Shown here: one piece after another, positions 16,982 to 25,968 of the stretch
Numbering within the stretch: position 1 is the first letter of the stretch
How the letters are laid out: each line of letters opens with the position of its first letter
Assembly: GCA_002787155.1 (NCBI GenBank)
Contig: PCVY01000076.1
Span: 1-56,706, forward strand
Direction: 5' to 3'
From: Candidatus Abzuiibacterium crystallinum
GTDB lineage: Bacteria > Omnitrophota > Omnitrophia > Omnitrophales > Abzuiibacteriaceae
Length of the DNA stretch: 56,706 bases
Made by a program: the position numbers and the translations under genes
The notes under the pieces: generated by a model
The model's database searches: none
Told to the model about the DNA's origin: nothing
What the model saw: only the letters and a program-made list of their open reading frames with translations

Positions 16982-17817
16982 AACAACACTTCCTTTGTCA
17001 CCATCCAGGCTTCCCGAGCTGCCGCGACATCGTGTACCCGCAGAATATTAGCCCCGCGTTCAAGTGCCAGTGTATGAACGGCCGTACTAGCATTTAATCG
17101 CGCACTGGATTCTTTTTGGGCAGCAGCTGCCAGAAAAGATTTTCGGGATGCGCCGATCAAAATAGGTCTTTCAAATTTTCTAAATTGCGCCAAGGACTTG
17201 ATGATTTGGAAATTTTGATCCGCTGTTTTAGAAAACCCGATACCCGGGTCAATGGTTACCGCTTCGCAGCCAATGCCGGCTTGCATCGCCAGATCAATGG
17301 AAAGCTGTAATTCTTTCAAGATATCTGCGATTAAAGAGTCGTAATGGGTTAGTTGCTGCATTGATTGCGCATCGCCTCGGCGATGCATCAGGACAACACC
17401 TGCTTGATGTTTGGCGATAACAGCCCCCATCTCAGGATCTCCTTTCAAACCGCTGACATCATTTACAATAGCAGCTCCCATACCAAGTGCATAATCAGCG
17501 ATTTGAGACTTTGTTGTATCAATCGAAATCGGAATACGAACGGCCTTTAGAATCCCGTCTAAAACGGGCTCTAAACGCTCTAATTCTTGATTAAATGACA
17601 GAAGCGGTGCCCCGGGACGCGTCGATTCGGCCCCGATATCCAGGATGTCCGCTCCCTGAGCCTCAAGCGCCAACGCTTGCTCGCGTGCTGATTCGGGCGT
17701 TTGGAAACGGCCTCCGTCTGAGAAAGAATCGGGGGTAATATTCAAGATCCCCATGAAGAGAGGTTTTGAACAATTAAGGACTTGGCCTTTTATCTTCCAA
17801 ACTAATTTGCCGGACAT
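16978..17817 (-). CDS. folP: dihydropteroate synthase
   Basis: A 279-residue TIM-barrel enzyme that joins p-aminobenzoate to the pterin diphosphate in folate synthesis. It has MGILNITPDSFSDGG near the N-terminus, DIGAESTRPGA for the pterin site, SIDTTKSQIADYAL, DVSGLKGDPEM and the C-terminal RVHDV. Length fits the family. It overlaps yebC by 4 bases and lies just downstream of ftsH; FtsH-FolP adjacency is common. Confidence 0.96.
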   Translation of the reverse strand: MSGKLVWKIKGQVLNCSKPLFMGILNITPDSFSDGGRFQTPESAREQALALEAQGADILDIGAESTRPGAPLLSFNQELERLEPVLDGILKAVRIPISIDTTKSQIADYALGMGAAIVNDVSGLKGDPEMGAVIAKHQAGVVLMHRRGDAQSMQQLTHYDSLIADILKELQLSIDLAMQAGIGCEAVTIDPGIGFSKTADQNFQIIKSLAQFRKFERPILIGASRKSFLAAAAQKESSARLNASTAVHTLALERGANILRVHDVAAAREAWMVTKEVLL

Positions 17818-17826
17818 GTTTCCAAG

Positions 17827-19773
17827 CTAGGTTGATTGGGACGGTGCGGGACCAAAACCTAAGAGCTGACGGACTTCGGATTGATCGAGTACTTCTTTTT
17901 CAAGTAAGGCATCTGCTAACTTCTTCAACTTTTCGATATTCTCTTGAAGAATCCGTTTTGCTTTCCCATAACACTCATTCACAATCCGTTGAACTTCTTG
18001 ATCAATGGTAATAGCGGTTTGTTCCGAATAATCTTTCTCGCGCATCAAATCACGGCCCAAAAAGACCTCGCGGTCTTTTTTGCCGAAAGTAAGATTGCCC
18101 AGTTTTTTACTCATTCCATATTCCATGACCATCCGTTGGGCGTAGTTGGTAGCTATTTCAATGTCGTTGTGCGCCCCTGTGGTGATTTCATTGAAAACCA
18201 ATTCTTCCGCTGCGCGTCCGCCAAAGAGAACCGTAATTTTATCGAGCAACTGTTTCTCAGTAGCCAAATAGCGGTCTTCTAACGGCAGATGAAGCGTATA
18301 TCCCAAGGCAGCTTGTCCGCGGGGGATGATTGAAACCTTGTGTAATTGATCCGAATCTTGTGTCACGAGTAACGTCAACAAAGCATGTCCGGATTCATGG
18401 ACGGCAACCGTTTTCTTTTCATTCTTTGAAATCAACCGCGATTTCCGCTCCGGTCCCGCCATGACACGTTCAATCGATTCTTCCAGTTCGCGCTGCGTGA
18501 CCCATTCTTTGTCGCGCCGCGCTGCCAAAAGAGCACCTTCGTTTACTAAATTCGCCAAGTCGGCCCCCGAAAACCCGGGTGTTTGCCTGGCTAATTTATT
18601 CAGATTAACGTCCGGCGCTAATTTCTTATCTTTCGTATGTACTTTCAAAATAGCTTCACGTCCGATCATATCTGGGCGATCAATAACAATCGTACGATCA
18701 AAACGGCCCGGCCTTAGCAGCGCAGGGTCTAATACGTCCGGACGGTTGGTTGAACCGATCATGATGACACCTGTTTGGGTATCAAAACCATCCATTTCGA
18801 CCAAGAGCGCGTTCAGCGTTTGCTCCCTCTCGTCGTGGCCGCCGCCAATACCGGCAAATCGCTGACGGCCGACTGCATCAATTTCATCAATGAAAATAAT
18901 CGCGCCGCGTCCGCTGGTTTTAGAAGCACGCTTCCCTTGCTCAAACAAATCACGTACCCGGGCAGCACCGACACCGACAAACATTTCCACAAAGTCAGAT
19001 CCGCTAATCGAGAAAAACGGGACGTTGGCTTCACCAGCGACTGCGCGCGCCAAAAGTGTTTTACCCGTTCCGGGCGGTCCCATTAAAAGGACCCCTTTTG
19101 GAATGCGGCCTCCTAAACGTTGGAATTTTTTGGGGTCTTTCAGAAACGCAATGATTTCCTCTAACTCTTCTTTCGCCTCCTGAACCCCGGCCACATCCTG
19201 AAAAGTGATACGGCGGTCTTTTTCGTCAAATAAACGGGCTTTCGATTTTCCGAAAGTAAATATCTTACCGCCGCTTTGCGAAACACCTCTGTACACAAAA
19301 AACCAAAAAAACCCGATGAGCAGTAAAACAGGTAATACCGAATAAATAACGTTTTTCCAAAAACTTTGATCCTGAACCACTTGAAAATCATTTACATTTT
19401 GACGCAAAAGCGGTATGAGTTCTAAATCAGTCATCGGAATCGTGACTTGATAATAATCGCCGCTGCGTAAACGACCTCTCACCACATTGCCCACGAGTTC
19501 GGCCGTATCAATTTCACTTGAAGTCGAATTTCTTGAAACCATGTCGTAAAATTCACTGTAAGAGAGCTGGCTCATTTTTAAATGAGGTGTTACAAAAAAT
19601 TGCAAGCCAATGAAGAAAAGTAACGGAATCAAAAAGAAAAGCGCCATACGTCTTCTCTCGCTGTCAGGTTTCTTAGGAGAAGGGCGGTGTGCACCCCGAT
19701 GTCCCGGCGGCGGAACCGGTGGCGGCGGTGTTCCGTTGTATTGATCTTGATAATTAGAATTTGGCTCTGTCAT
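17827..19773 (-). CDS. ftsH: ATP-dependent membrane zinc protease FtsH
   Basis: A 648-residue protein taken from the ATG at 19773; a TTG 39 bases upstream would add 13 residues and has no better ribosome site. A proline-rich N-terminus precedes membrane helix 1 (about 43-60), a periplasmic part and helix 2 (about 141-161). The AAA domain has Walker A GPPGTGKT at 232-239, [14 protein letters not shown], and the SRH arginine (LRPGRFDR). The metalloprotease zinc site HESGH lies at 459-463. It degrades misfolded and regulatory membrane proteins. The pore phenylalanine motif [12 protein letters not shown] is intact. Confidence 0.97.
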   Translation of the reverse strand: MTEPNSNYQDQYNGTPPPPVPPPGHRGAHRPSPKKPDSERRRMALFFLIPLLFFIGLQFFVTPHLKMSQLSYSEFYDMVSRNSTSSEIDTAELVGNVVRGRLRSGDYYQVTIPMTDLELIPLLRQNVNDFQVVQDQSFWKNVIYSVLPVLLLIGFFWFFVYRGVSQSGGKIFTFGKSKARLFDEKDRRITFQDVAGVQEAKEELEEIIAFLKDPKKFQRLGGRIPKGVLLMGPPGTGKTLLARAVAGEANVPFFSISGSDFVEMFVGVGAARVRDLFEQGKRASKTSGRGAIIFIDEIDAVGRQRFAGIGGGHDEREQTLNALLVEMDGFDTQTGVIMIGSTNRPDVLDPALLRPGRFDRTIVIDRPDMIGREAILKVHTKDKKLAPDVNLNKLARQTPGFSGADLANLVNEGALLAARRDKEWVTQRELEESIERVMAGPERKSRLISKNEKKTVAVHESGHALLTLLVTQDSDQLHKVSIIPRGQAALGYTLHLPLEDRYLATEKQLLDKITVLFGGRAAEELVFNEITTGAHNDIEIATNYAQRMVMEYGMSKKLGNLTFGKKDREVFLGRDLMREKDYSEQTAITIDQEVQRIVNECYGKAKRILQENIEKLKKLADALLEKEVLDQSEVRQLLGFGPAPSQST

Positions 19774-19842
19774 AAGGTGAAGATTGTAACACAAAGGGAC
19801 TAAATCGGGCAAGCTGATTGCAAGTCGCCGTCAATTCACAAC

Positions 19843-21255
19843 TTAGGAAAGGGCCGGCAATGGGAAAGAAGGGCCTAATCTGAGTGCAATGCAAGACTTG
19901 GTTTCAGGGACTACTTTCACCTTATCTGACATACCCACACCCCCTACCCAAACAATTTCTCCGCGCGAAAGCACAAGCAGGATTTGGTCGCGCCACTCCC
20001 GTGGGACTTTGTGTCTAATCAAATAATCTTTCAATTTCATGGAGACTGACTGTCCCAAAGGCGTAAAACGATCTCCCGGTAAACGGGTCCTCAATTGTAG
20101 AGGAAACTCAAGCTTGTCTTTATCCATCACTGCCGCTATTTCTTTTTTTCGCTTTAGCTGCCGGGGTTTATGCGCCAGCAAGTCGCAGGCAATCCAAGCG
20201 CCAGTTGAGGAAAGCGGTAAACGTTGATTGAGACTTAACCGTTTTTTCACCGCACGACGTTTTTTTTGGACGGCACGCGGACGGCTTAATTGCAATGTCG
20301 ATTCATTCACCCGGCAAATCATTGGGCCGGGAAAGTTCAATTCAAAATTCCGGTGTAGATTGAATAGACTTTCAAAAGACTGCCAATGACAAAACGCAAA
20401 TTCTGAAATTCCCATTTGATGTAAAGCGGATTGAATCAATCGAAATTGAATGGCCGGCGGTAATTTTTGAAAGGCAGTCCGCGGAAATGAAACGGCGCCC
20501 TCTTTCAACACCGCTAAACGGTCATATTGTTTTTTTGCAGCGGCCTGTACAAAATCAAGGTCGGCGTGAATGGTTTCCGGCAACCGTGCCAACGTTTTAC
20601 GGCTGCCGGGTTTTAAGCTTTCCAACAGCGGCATTATTTTGTGGCGGATCATATTCCGCAAAAAACGCGTGTCTTGATTACTCGAGTCGCTTTGAAAAGA
20701 AATCTTTTTCTTACGGAGAAATTGAAGCAGCGTCTCTTTCGGGATTTTAATCAGAGGCCTGATAAAGCGAATGCCGTCACGATGAAAAACGGGCCGTGAA
20801 CCGCCCAGTCCCTGCAAACCAGCACCGGTGAGAAAGCGCATAAAAACCGTTTCTGCTTGGTCATCCAAAGTGTGGCCGAGCGCAATGGTATCAATGTGAT
20901 TTTGGCGGGCGTGTTTGATAAAAAAATCATATCTCAGATCACGGGCAGCTTCCTCGATAGAAAGTTTCTTCTGTTTTGCCTGCCGTTTCACATCAACCGA
21001 ACCGCACCAAACCGGCAGCCCAAGCGACTTTGCCAATTGTCGAACCGCTTTTTGATCTCGATGGGCTTCTTTGCCCCTGAGCCCGTGATTGACGTGGACC
21101 AAACCTAAACTTAAGTTTTCTTTCCGCGCAACCGGCAGGATTAAATGCAGCAGAGCGGTTGAATCCGGACCGCCCGAAATTGCCACCCACAAACGTTTTG
21201 TCCTGGCCAGCATATGGTATTGATTGAGTGTTTTTTGAAATGCTTTCTCAATCAT
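19843..21255 (-). CDS. tilS: tRNA(Ile)-lysidine synthetase
   Basis: A 470-residue N-type ATP pyrophosphatase. The PP-loop SGGPDS lies at residues 27-32, followed by HVNHGLRG, GHTLDDQAETVFMRFL and RPLIKIPKETLLQFL. The C-terminal TilS domain has LPGDRFTPLG and LKDYLIRHKVPREWR. It modifies C34 of tRNA-Ile(CAU) so that it reads AUA. A candidate CAT-anticodon tRNA is 1.1 kb upstream. The aroD gene overlaps its start by 4 bases. Confidence 0.95.
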   Translation of the reverse strand: MIEKAFQKTLNQYHMLARTKRLWVAISGGPDSTALLHLILPVARKENLSLGLVHVNHGLRGKEAHRDQKAVRQLAKSLGLPVWCGSVDVKRQAKQKKLSIEEAARDLRYDFFIKHARQNHIDTIALGHTLDDQAETVFMRFLTGAGLQGLGGSRPVFHRDGIRFIRPLIKIPKETLLQFLRKKKISFQSDSSNQDTRFLRNMIRHKIMPLLESLKPGSRKTLARLPETIHADLDFVQAAAKKQYDRLAVLKEGAVSFPRTAFQKLPPAIQFRLIQSALHQMGISEFAFCHWQSFESLFNLHRNFELNFPGPMICRVNESTLQLSRPRAVQKKRRAVKKRLSLNQRLPLSSTGAWIACDLLAHKPRQLKRKKEIAAVMDKDKLEFPLQLRTRLPGDRFTPLGQSVSMKLKDYLIRHKVPREWRDQILLVLSRGEIVWVGGVGMSDKVKVVPETKSCIALRLGPSFPLPALS

Positions 21256-21968
21256 CGAAGTTTTTTCTTTAATCCTAATTGCGCCGCTAAAGAAAGCGCT
21301 GTTGGCTGTCCGGGTGCCGATTGACGTTTGACGGCACCATAAGTTAAAAGCGACCCAAAAAAAGGAAACAAAGTCCGCGACGGCGTGCCTGCCCGCCCCA
21401 TGCCGATGGTGATGAGATTTTGATTTGCATAATCATTGGTGAAATTAAGCATCACGGAAAAATCGGTTTTATTTTTCATCATGACCGCTAATTTAACAAC
21501 GGAGGCTCCTTTTTTCTTGGCCCTCCGCATTTTGCGCCGTAAAAAAGAAACGGCGGGCGTTCGTTTGAAATTGTGGTAAGAAGCAATGACTGTTTTTTTC
21601 TGCCGCTTGGCTTCTTTCAAAACATCGTTAAAAATAACGCTGCCCATTTCTACATCAACCGCATCCACAAAAGGAATGACCATTTGATATAAAAATTGCC
21701 GTTTACTTTCAGAGCCGCGAAAATGCCCACCTTCCTTTGGATGACGGATGGTGGCCAAAATTGAAAAACCAAAACAGCGCAGCAAAGCAATCTTGGCCGC
21801 AAATTTGGGAAGAGAAAAGTGACGGAACTGATCAAGGCGCAGTTCCGTCATTCGAACACCAGCACGTTTTAAAGTGCGTAGTGTTGATGCGCTAAAAGAA
21901 TCCTGTAATACGACACAAACCACAGGACCTTGACCGAGTTTTGTATTACCAATCTGGATAGGTTTCAT
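21252..21968 (-). CDS. aroD: type I 3-dehydroquinate dehydratase
   Basis: A 238-residue class I (Schiff-base) DHQ dehydratase of the shikimate pathway. ELRLDQF (42-48), ATIRHPKEGG (72-81), the catalytic histidine H132 in ASYHNF, and the Schiff-base lysine K159 in VVKLAVMM are all present. The C-terminal GMGRAGTPSRTLFPFFGS loop matches the family. It is a single-domain form without shikimate dehydrogenase. It overlaps tilS by 4 bases. Confidence 0.93.
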   Translation of the reverse strand: MKPIQIGNTKLGQGPVVCVVLQDSFSASTLRTLKRAGVRMTELRLDQFRHFSLPKFAAKIALLRCFGFSILATIRHPKEGGHFRGSESKRQFLYQMVIPFVDAVDVEMGSVIFNDVLKEAKRQKKTVIASYHNFKRTPAVSFLRRKMRRAKKKGASVVKLAVMMKNKTDFSVMLNFTNDYANQNLITIGMGRAGTPSRTLFPFFGSLLTYGAVKRQSAPGQPTALSLAAQLGLKKKLR

Positions 21969-22263
21969 TTGAGCCTAGATTGATCCATTTTTTAGACGAA
22001 TCCTTCGAATTCATAAGAGTAGATAAAGACAGAATTTCTTTTAGTTTCCTTCTCCCGCTGGTACTTTTCCACCATAATTCCCGACTCTTAGCTTCTTGCA
22101 TAGTTTGAAATTTTTCTGAAAAAAGGAACTTTAAAGGTCTTCTATGTTTTGTTGCAACAACTTGACCAGCGTTATATCTTTTTAAACGCGACGAAAGATT
22201 ATTGGTAAACCCGCAGTAAGTTCTTTTATCTTTTTCACTTAAAAGAAGATAGACATGAAACAT
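21946..22263 (-). CDS. GIY-YIG endonuclease-like protein, copy 1
   Basis: A 105-residue protein from the ATG at 22263. The frame runs further upstream through the tRNA-Met gene, where it gives the well-known false peptide of translated tRNA, so that extension is rejected. The core motif reads FHVYLLLSE...TYCGFTNN-LSSRLKRYNAG, a GIY-YIG variant (VYLL / YCGF), followed by a REL glutamate (KSRELWWK). These UvrC-type small nucleases are often mobile. It overlaps aroD by 23 bases and lies directly beside tRNA-Met. Confidence 0.75.
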   Translation of the reverse strand: MFHVYLLLSEKDKRTYCGFTNNLSSRLKRYNAGQVVATKHRRPLKFLFSEKFQTMQEAKSRELWWKSTSGRRKLKEILSLSTLMNSKDSSKKWINLGSNETYPDW

Positions 22264-22337
22264 CTTAGAACCAATGCACTGATTTTCTGAAAAGTAAATT
22301 TTGCACAGGCGGGCCGCCATGTGTTGCTTTGCAAAAC

Positions 22338-22410
22338 TGGCGGGGGGGAGAATCGAACTCCCGACGCGAGGCTTATGAGTCCTCTGCTCTACCAACTGAG
22401 CTACCCCGCC
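22338..22410 (-). tRNA. tRNA with CAT anticodon (Met, or Ile2)
   Basis: Cloverleaf on the minus strand: acceptor GGCGGGG/CCCCGCC with discriminator A, D-arm GCTC/GAGC, anticodon loop CTCATAA with anticodon CAT, and T-arm GGGAG-TTCGATT-CTCCC. A perfect first acceptor pair (G1-C72) excludes the bacterial initiator type. It is elongator Met or the Ile tRNA that TilS modifies. The base pair closing the anticodon loop is an A-G mismatch. No encoded CCA. Confidence 0.92.
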
Positions 22411-22424
22411 ATTACTAACCATTA

Positions 22425-22673
22425 TTAAGCGATGTCAACATTCTCATCAAGCCACTTTCTTCCCTGACCTGATTTTAAAAATTGCTCTCGCTTTAATGCT
22501 TCTTTTTTGCTATCGAAAGATTCAAGATGAAGAAGTTGAAGAGGTTTGTGCTGCTTTGTCCACTGACTTGTACCTTCGTTATGTTCGCTCAATCTTTTAT
22601 CAGGACTTTTGCTAGTAAATCCAATATAACGTTTTCGGCTCTTCAAGCTTTTAAGTACGTAAACGTTAAACAT
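22425..22673 (-). CDS. GIY-YIG endonuclease-like protein, copy 2
   Basis: An 82-residue single-domain protein with FNVYVLKSLKSRKRYIGFTS (VYVL / YIGF = GIY-YIG), RLSEHNEG with the conserved Arg, and REQFLKSGQGRKWL containing the catalytic Glu. It resembles small UvrC-like nucleases common in environmental genomes. It sits between the full tRNA-Met and a 13-base copy of the tRNA's 5' end, with two hairpins next to that copy. The arrangement is what a mobile nuclease cassette might leave; this is inference. Confidence 0.8.
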   Translation of the reverse strand: MFNVYVLKSLKSRKRYIGFTSKSPDKRLSEHNEGTSQWTKQHKPLQLLHLESFDSKKEALKREQFLKSGQGRKWLDENVDIA

Positions 22674-22698
22674 AAATACTCACTTAAGAACACCAACT

Positions 22699-22728
22699 TC
22701 CGCCAAAGGCGGACCAGCCTTCGGCTGG
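22699..22728. repeat. two tandem 15-bp hairpins
   Basis: TCCGCCAAAGGCGGA (22699-22713) is directly followed by CCAGCCTTCGGCTGG (22714-22728). Each is a perfect 6-bp stem with a 3-base loop. They abut the tRNA 5'-end copy. The form is that of a dispersed palindromic repeat. Confidence 0.75.
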
Positions 22729-22741
22729 GAGCTACCCCGCC
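22729..22741 (-). repeat. 13-base copy of the tRNA-Met 5' end
   Basis: The minus strand reads GGCGGGGTAGCTC, identical to the first 13 bases of the tRNA at 22338-22410, but the rest of the tRNA is missing and the next bases are the hairpins. The full gene is 331 bases away, so the pair frames GIY-YIG copy 2. Confidence 0.65.
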
Positions 22742-22765
22742 CCGTATGAACGCTGTTTATATTTA

Positions 22766-22795
22766 AATGGGCGGGCTTTTAATTGCCCGCCCATT
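22766..22795 (-). terminator. rho-independent terminator of pckG
   Basis: AATGGGCGGGC (22766-22776) and GCCCGCCCATT (22785-22795) form a perfect 11-bp stem with an 8-base loop. On the minus strand it lies 26 bases past the PEPCK stop and is followed by TTTAAATAT. Confidence 0.75.
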
Positions 22796-22820
22796 CATGC
22801 GTGATCTCTTTAGGAATGTC

Positions 22821-24596
22821 TTAAGCAAAACTCTTGGTAAGAGACGCGTGTATTTCGCGAATTTCTTTGGGGCAGCGATCTCCTACTTTATCGAAAAACT
22901 CTACTTGGCCTTTCAGTTCTTCCTGCCATTCAGCAGAATCAACACTCAGTAGTGACTCTAGATCGGCTTTGGATAAGTCAAGACCTTCTGTGTTAAGCGC
23001 ATTGGCAGTCGGCACATAACCGATCGGCGTTTCCTGTGCTTGACCTTTACCCTGACAGCGTTCGATGACCCACAAAAGCGCTCTTAAATTTTCACCGAAT
23101 CCGGGCCAAATGAAATCGCCTTTTTCATTTTTCCTGAACCAGTTCACATGGAAAATCTTTGGCGCATGCTTAATTTTCTTACCCATGTTAAGCCAATGCC
23201 GCCAATAATCACCCACGTGGTACCCCATAAAAGGTAACATAGCCATCGGATCCCGTCTCACCACACCGACTTGACCCGTGGCTGCCGAGGTGGTTTCTGA
23301 TGCCATGGTAGCGCCGGCATAAACACCCCGCTCCCAATTGAAGGTTTCATAAACCAAAGGCGCTACTTTGGCACGCCGGCCTCCAAAAATCATCGCGCTA
23401 ATCGGAACCCCTTTTGGATTTTCAAATTCGGGCGAAACAGACGGGCATTGTTCGACAGGCGCTGTAAAGCGCGAGTTAGGATGCGCTCCTTTGTCTTTTG
23501 ATGCGGGTGTCCAAGGTTCGCCTTTCCAATTAGTTCCCTCTTTCGGCGGATCACCGTCCAAACCTTCCCACCAAACAGTGCCTTCCGGTGTCTTAAGCAC
23601 GTTCGTAAAAATCGTATTTTTCTGAATCGTTTTAAGCGCGTTCGGATTTGATTTCATGCTGGTTCCCGGCGCGACACCAAAGAAACCATTTTCAGGATTG
23701 ATTGCCCATAACCGGCCATCCGGACCGATTTTAAGCCAGGCAATGTCATCGCCGACTGTCCAAACTTTGTAGCCTAGTTTTTTGAGCGGTGCCGGCGGAA
23801 CCAACATGGCTAAGTTCGTTTTACCGCACTGACTTGGGAAGGCGGCTGTGATGTAATGGATGTCCCCTTTTGGTGTTTCGATGCCGATGATCAGCATGTG
23901 CTCGGCCATCCAATCCTGTGTTTTTCCTAGGAAACTCCCGATACGGAGCGCCAAACATTTTTTCCCCAAAAGCGCATTACCGCCATAAGCTGTGTTAACG
24001 GAAATAATGGTATTATCTTCCGGGAAATGCGCAATCGCTCGATGATTGATATCGAGTTTTACTTTACCATGAATGCAGCGTGTAAAATCATCTGAATCAC
24101 CGAGTTGGTCAAATGCAATTTTGCCCATACGGGTCATGATGCGCATGTTCAGTACCACATAGACGCTATCGGTTAATTCAATGCCGATTTTGCTGATGGG
24201 AGAACCTGCCGGGCCCATGATGAACGGCACCACATAAAGCGTTCTGCCCTTCATGGAACCGCGCAAGGTGTCATGCAGCTTCTGATAAGCTTGTTGGGGG
24301 TCAAGCCAGTTGTTGGTCGGACCCGCGTCTTCTTTTTTCCGCGTGCAAATGTAAGTCAGATGTTCGGTGCGGGCAACGTCATTAATATCAGAACGACTGT
24401 AAAGACAGCCAGGCAACTTTTCTTGGTTCAGGTATTCGACTTCTCCGAGATGAACGGCTTCTTCAGTTAATTTCTGCTTTTCTTCCTCTGAACCATCGCA
24501 ATAATAGATTTTATCGGGCTGACAAAGTTCTGCAATTTCGTTCACCCAGTTAATCACAATTTTATTTTCCGTGATAATTTGATTTGCCACAGCCAT
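22821..24596 (-). CDS. pckG: phosphoenolpyruvate carboxykinase (GTP)
   Basis: A 591-residue GTP-type PEPCK, converting oxaloacetate plus GTP to PEP, GDP and CO2 in gluconeogenesis or running in reverse for anaplerosis. The P-loop FPSQCGKT is at residues 253-260 and includes the reactive cysteine C257. Substrate and metal motifs GPAGSPISKIG, AYGGNALLGKK and SAMIFGGRR are present. Length matches the GTP family rather than the ATP family. A ribosome site AGGAAAGG lies about 7 bases before the ATG. A small palindrome GGGTATACCTACCC lies at 24620-24633 in the upstream DNA. Confidence 0.97.
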   Translation of the reverse strand: MAVANQIITENKIVINWVNEIAELCQPDKIYYCDGSEEEKQKLTEEAVHLGEVEYLNQEKLPGCLYSRSDINDVARTEHLTYICTRKKEDAGPTNNWLDPQQAYQKLHDTLRGSMKGRTLYVVPFIMGPAGSPISKIGIELTDSVYVVLNMRIMTRMGKIAFDQLGDSDDFTRCIHGKVKLDINHRAIAHFPEDNTIISVNTAYGGNALLGKKCLALRIGSFLGKTQDWMAEHMLIIGIETPKGDIHYITAAFPSQCGKTNLAMLVPPAPLKKLGYKVWTVGDDIAWLKIGPDGRLWAINPENGFFGVAPGTSMKSNPNALKTIQKNTIFTNVLKTPEGTVWWEGLDGDPPKEGTNWKGEPWTPASKDKGAHPNSRFTAPVEQCPSVSPEFENPKGVPISAMIFGGRRAKVAPLVYETFNWERGVYAGATMASETTSAATGQVGVVRRDPMAMLPFMGYHVGDYWRHWLNMGKKIKHAPKIFHVNWFRKNEKGDFIWPGFGENLRALLWVIERCQGKGQAQETPIGYVPTANALNTEGLDLSKADLESLLSVDSAEWQEELKGQVEFFDKVGDRCPKEIREIHASLTKSFA

Positions 24597-24694
24597 AAAA
24601 ACCTTTCCTGCTTAAATAAGGGTATACCTACCCGATATCATTGGTTTTGGATTAAAATTTAGGTTACTATTATAGTAGCAAGTGGCTGTAGAGT

Positions 24695-24803
24695 CTAGTG
24701 CCGTTAGACAATTATTATTATTAGCGGCTCAGCAACACCATTCGCGTGTTATTTTAGTATAGGGCTGACCGCTTTAATTTTTTAGATTGTCTAACGGTAC
24801 TAG
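24695..24803. mobile_element. 109-bp foldback, MITE-like element
   Basis: CTAGTGCCGTTAGACAAT (24695-24712) and ATTGTCTAACGGTACTAG (24786-24803) are inverted copies with one mismatch in 18. Nested inside are AGCGGCTCAGC (24723-24733) / GCTGACCGCT (24764-24773) and AACAC (24734-24738) / GTGTT (24746-24750). Each end carries TA one base in, consistent with a TA target duplication as in Tc1/mariner or IS630 relatives. No transposase is encoded. It occupies the divergent promoter region between pckG and the protease gene. Confidence 0.5.
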
Positions 24804-24826
24804 CGGAACCGAGAAAAAAGCTGAAT

Positions 24827-25594
24827 ATGGCTTCTCTTTTTTGTTTGTTTATCTGGAGTTTGATCGTGAACGCCATTCCGCTATCGTCAGCGTTTGGAGC
24901 AGGTCTTTCTTCTGTCCAAAATGCAACCCTTTCTGTCGTCCATATCAAATCAGAAGCCGGCGGAATCGTGAATACAGGAAACCAAGGCTTTATTGACCCC
25001 CAGACAGGCCGTGCCGTCATCTTATCCAATTTAGCCGCCGTGAAATATGAACGCAATGGGGTTGGCGTCATTATCAGCAGCCTCGGTTTTATTGTGACCA
25101 ATTTACATACCGTCAAAGATGCCAGCCGCATTACGGTTACCTTTCATGATAATCAGAAGAAAGAAGCGGCGTTAGTTTATGAGGCATCCGGCAAAGACAT
25201 TGCCATTTTACGGTTCAAGCCCGATATTTTTATCCCAGCCATCGAATTCGGCAATTCGGATCATTTGGCGGTTGGTGAAGAACTGTTTACCATCGGCGGA
25301 TCAAGTTTAACGGATGGCGCTATCAGCAGCGGAAAAGTTATCGGGCTCAGCTGGGAAAATGCGGCAACCAAGGAAGGGGTGCCATTTGTTAATATGATTC
25401 GGCTTCATTTCAAGCTGAATCCGTATCAGGGCGACAGCGGCAGCCCTCTCTTAAATCAAAGGGGTGAATTTGTGGGGTTTATTGCGGCGGCACAAGCCGG
25501 GACGCACAATCCCGTTTATGCGTTACCTGCCAACGTGATTAAAAAGCAATATCTTAAATTTCTTAATTCTCGTCAGACAACAACAAAGGCCTGA
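24827..25594 (+). CDS. exported trypsin-like serine protease without PDZ domain
   Basis: A 255-residue protein with a signal peptide (about 1-24) and a chymotrypsin-fold protease domain. The catalytic triad is H94 (VTNLHTV), D124 (KDIAILRF) and S204 (QGDSGSPLLN). It is closest in plan to the protease half of DegP/HtrA, but it ends after the protease domain, so no PDZ is present. The AG-rich bases before the ATG offer no strong ribosome site. It is one of few plus-strand genes here and has no partner gene. Confidence 0.85.
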   Translation: MASLFCLFIWSLIVNAIPLSSAFGAGLSSVQNATLSVVHIKSEAGGIVNTGNQGFIDPQTGRAVILSNLAAVKYERNGVGVIISSLGFIVTNLHTVKDASRITVTFHDNQKKEAALVYEASGKDIAILRFKPDIFIPAIEFGNSDHLAVGEELFTIGGSSLTDGAISSGKVIGLSWENAATKEGVPFVNMIRLHFKLNPYQGDSGSPLLNQRGEFVGFIAAAQAGTHNPVYALPANVIKKQYLKFLNSRQTTTKA

Positions 25595-25601
25595 GAACCG
25601 C

Positions 25602-25952
25602 TCAAAGTATTTCTTTCAGACGCCCGGCAGGCCTTGCCAAAATGGCTTTATCCCCTTTTTCGACAATGGGGCGCTCCAGCAGATCCGGATAAACACTCAT
25701 GAGTTCAATGGCTTCATCATCCGAAAGATTTTTTTCAGCCAATTTGAGATCTTTATAAATTTCTTCTTTTTTACGAAAAAGTTCACTGGCAGAAATTCCC
25801 ATCTTTTGAACTAATTCTTTTAATTTCCTCTTAGGAATGGGCTCAACGTAATAATCAATTGCCGCAAAATCAACGCCGCTTTCTTTTAAAGCCGCATAAA
25901 CTTTTTTGCAAGTGGTGCAAGTTGGTTTTTGATAAACGGTGATTTCAGCCAC
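25602..25952 (-). CDS. ArsC/Spx-family thioredoxin-fold protein
   Basis: A 116-residue protein started at the GTG at 25952, which has an AGGAG ribosome site 7 bases upstream. An ATG 33 bases earlier would overlap the upstream gene. The N-terminal ITVYQKPTCTTCKK places a CxxC at C12 and C15, which differs from classical arsenate reductases with one N-terminal Cys. The C-terminal LLERPIV and ILARPAGRLKEIL match the ArsC family's R-P-I arginine region. Arsenate reduction is possible but not established; a thiol-redox role is equally likely. It is the last gene of the sigma-factor operon. Confidence 0.8.
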   Translation of the reverse strand: MAEITVYQKPTCTTCKKVYAALKESGVDFAAIDYYVEPIPKRKLKELVQKMGISASELFRKKEEIYKDLKLAEKNLSDDEAIELMSVYPDLLERPIVEKGDKAILARPAGRLKEIL

Positions 25953-25968
25953 GTCTTGTCTCCTATCT

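Noticed and set aside
22264..22422. N-terminal extension of GIY-YIG copy 1
   Set aside because: It is the translation of the tRNA-Met gene and gives the familiar false GGVAQLVEQRTHKPRVGSS-type peptide.
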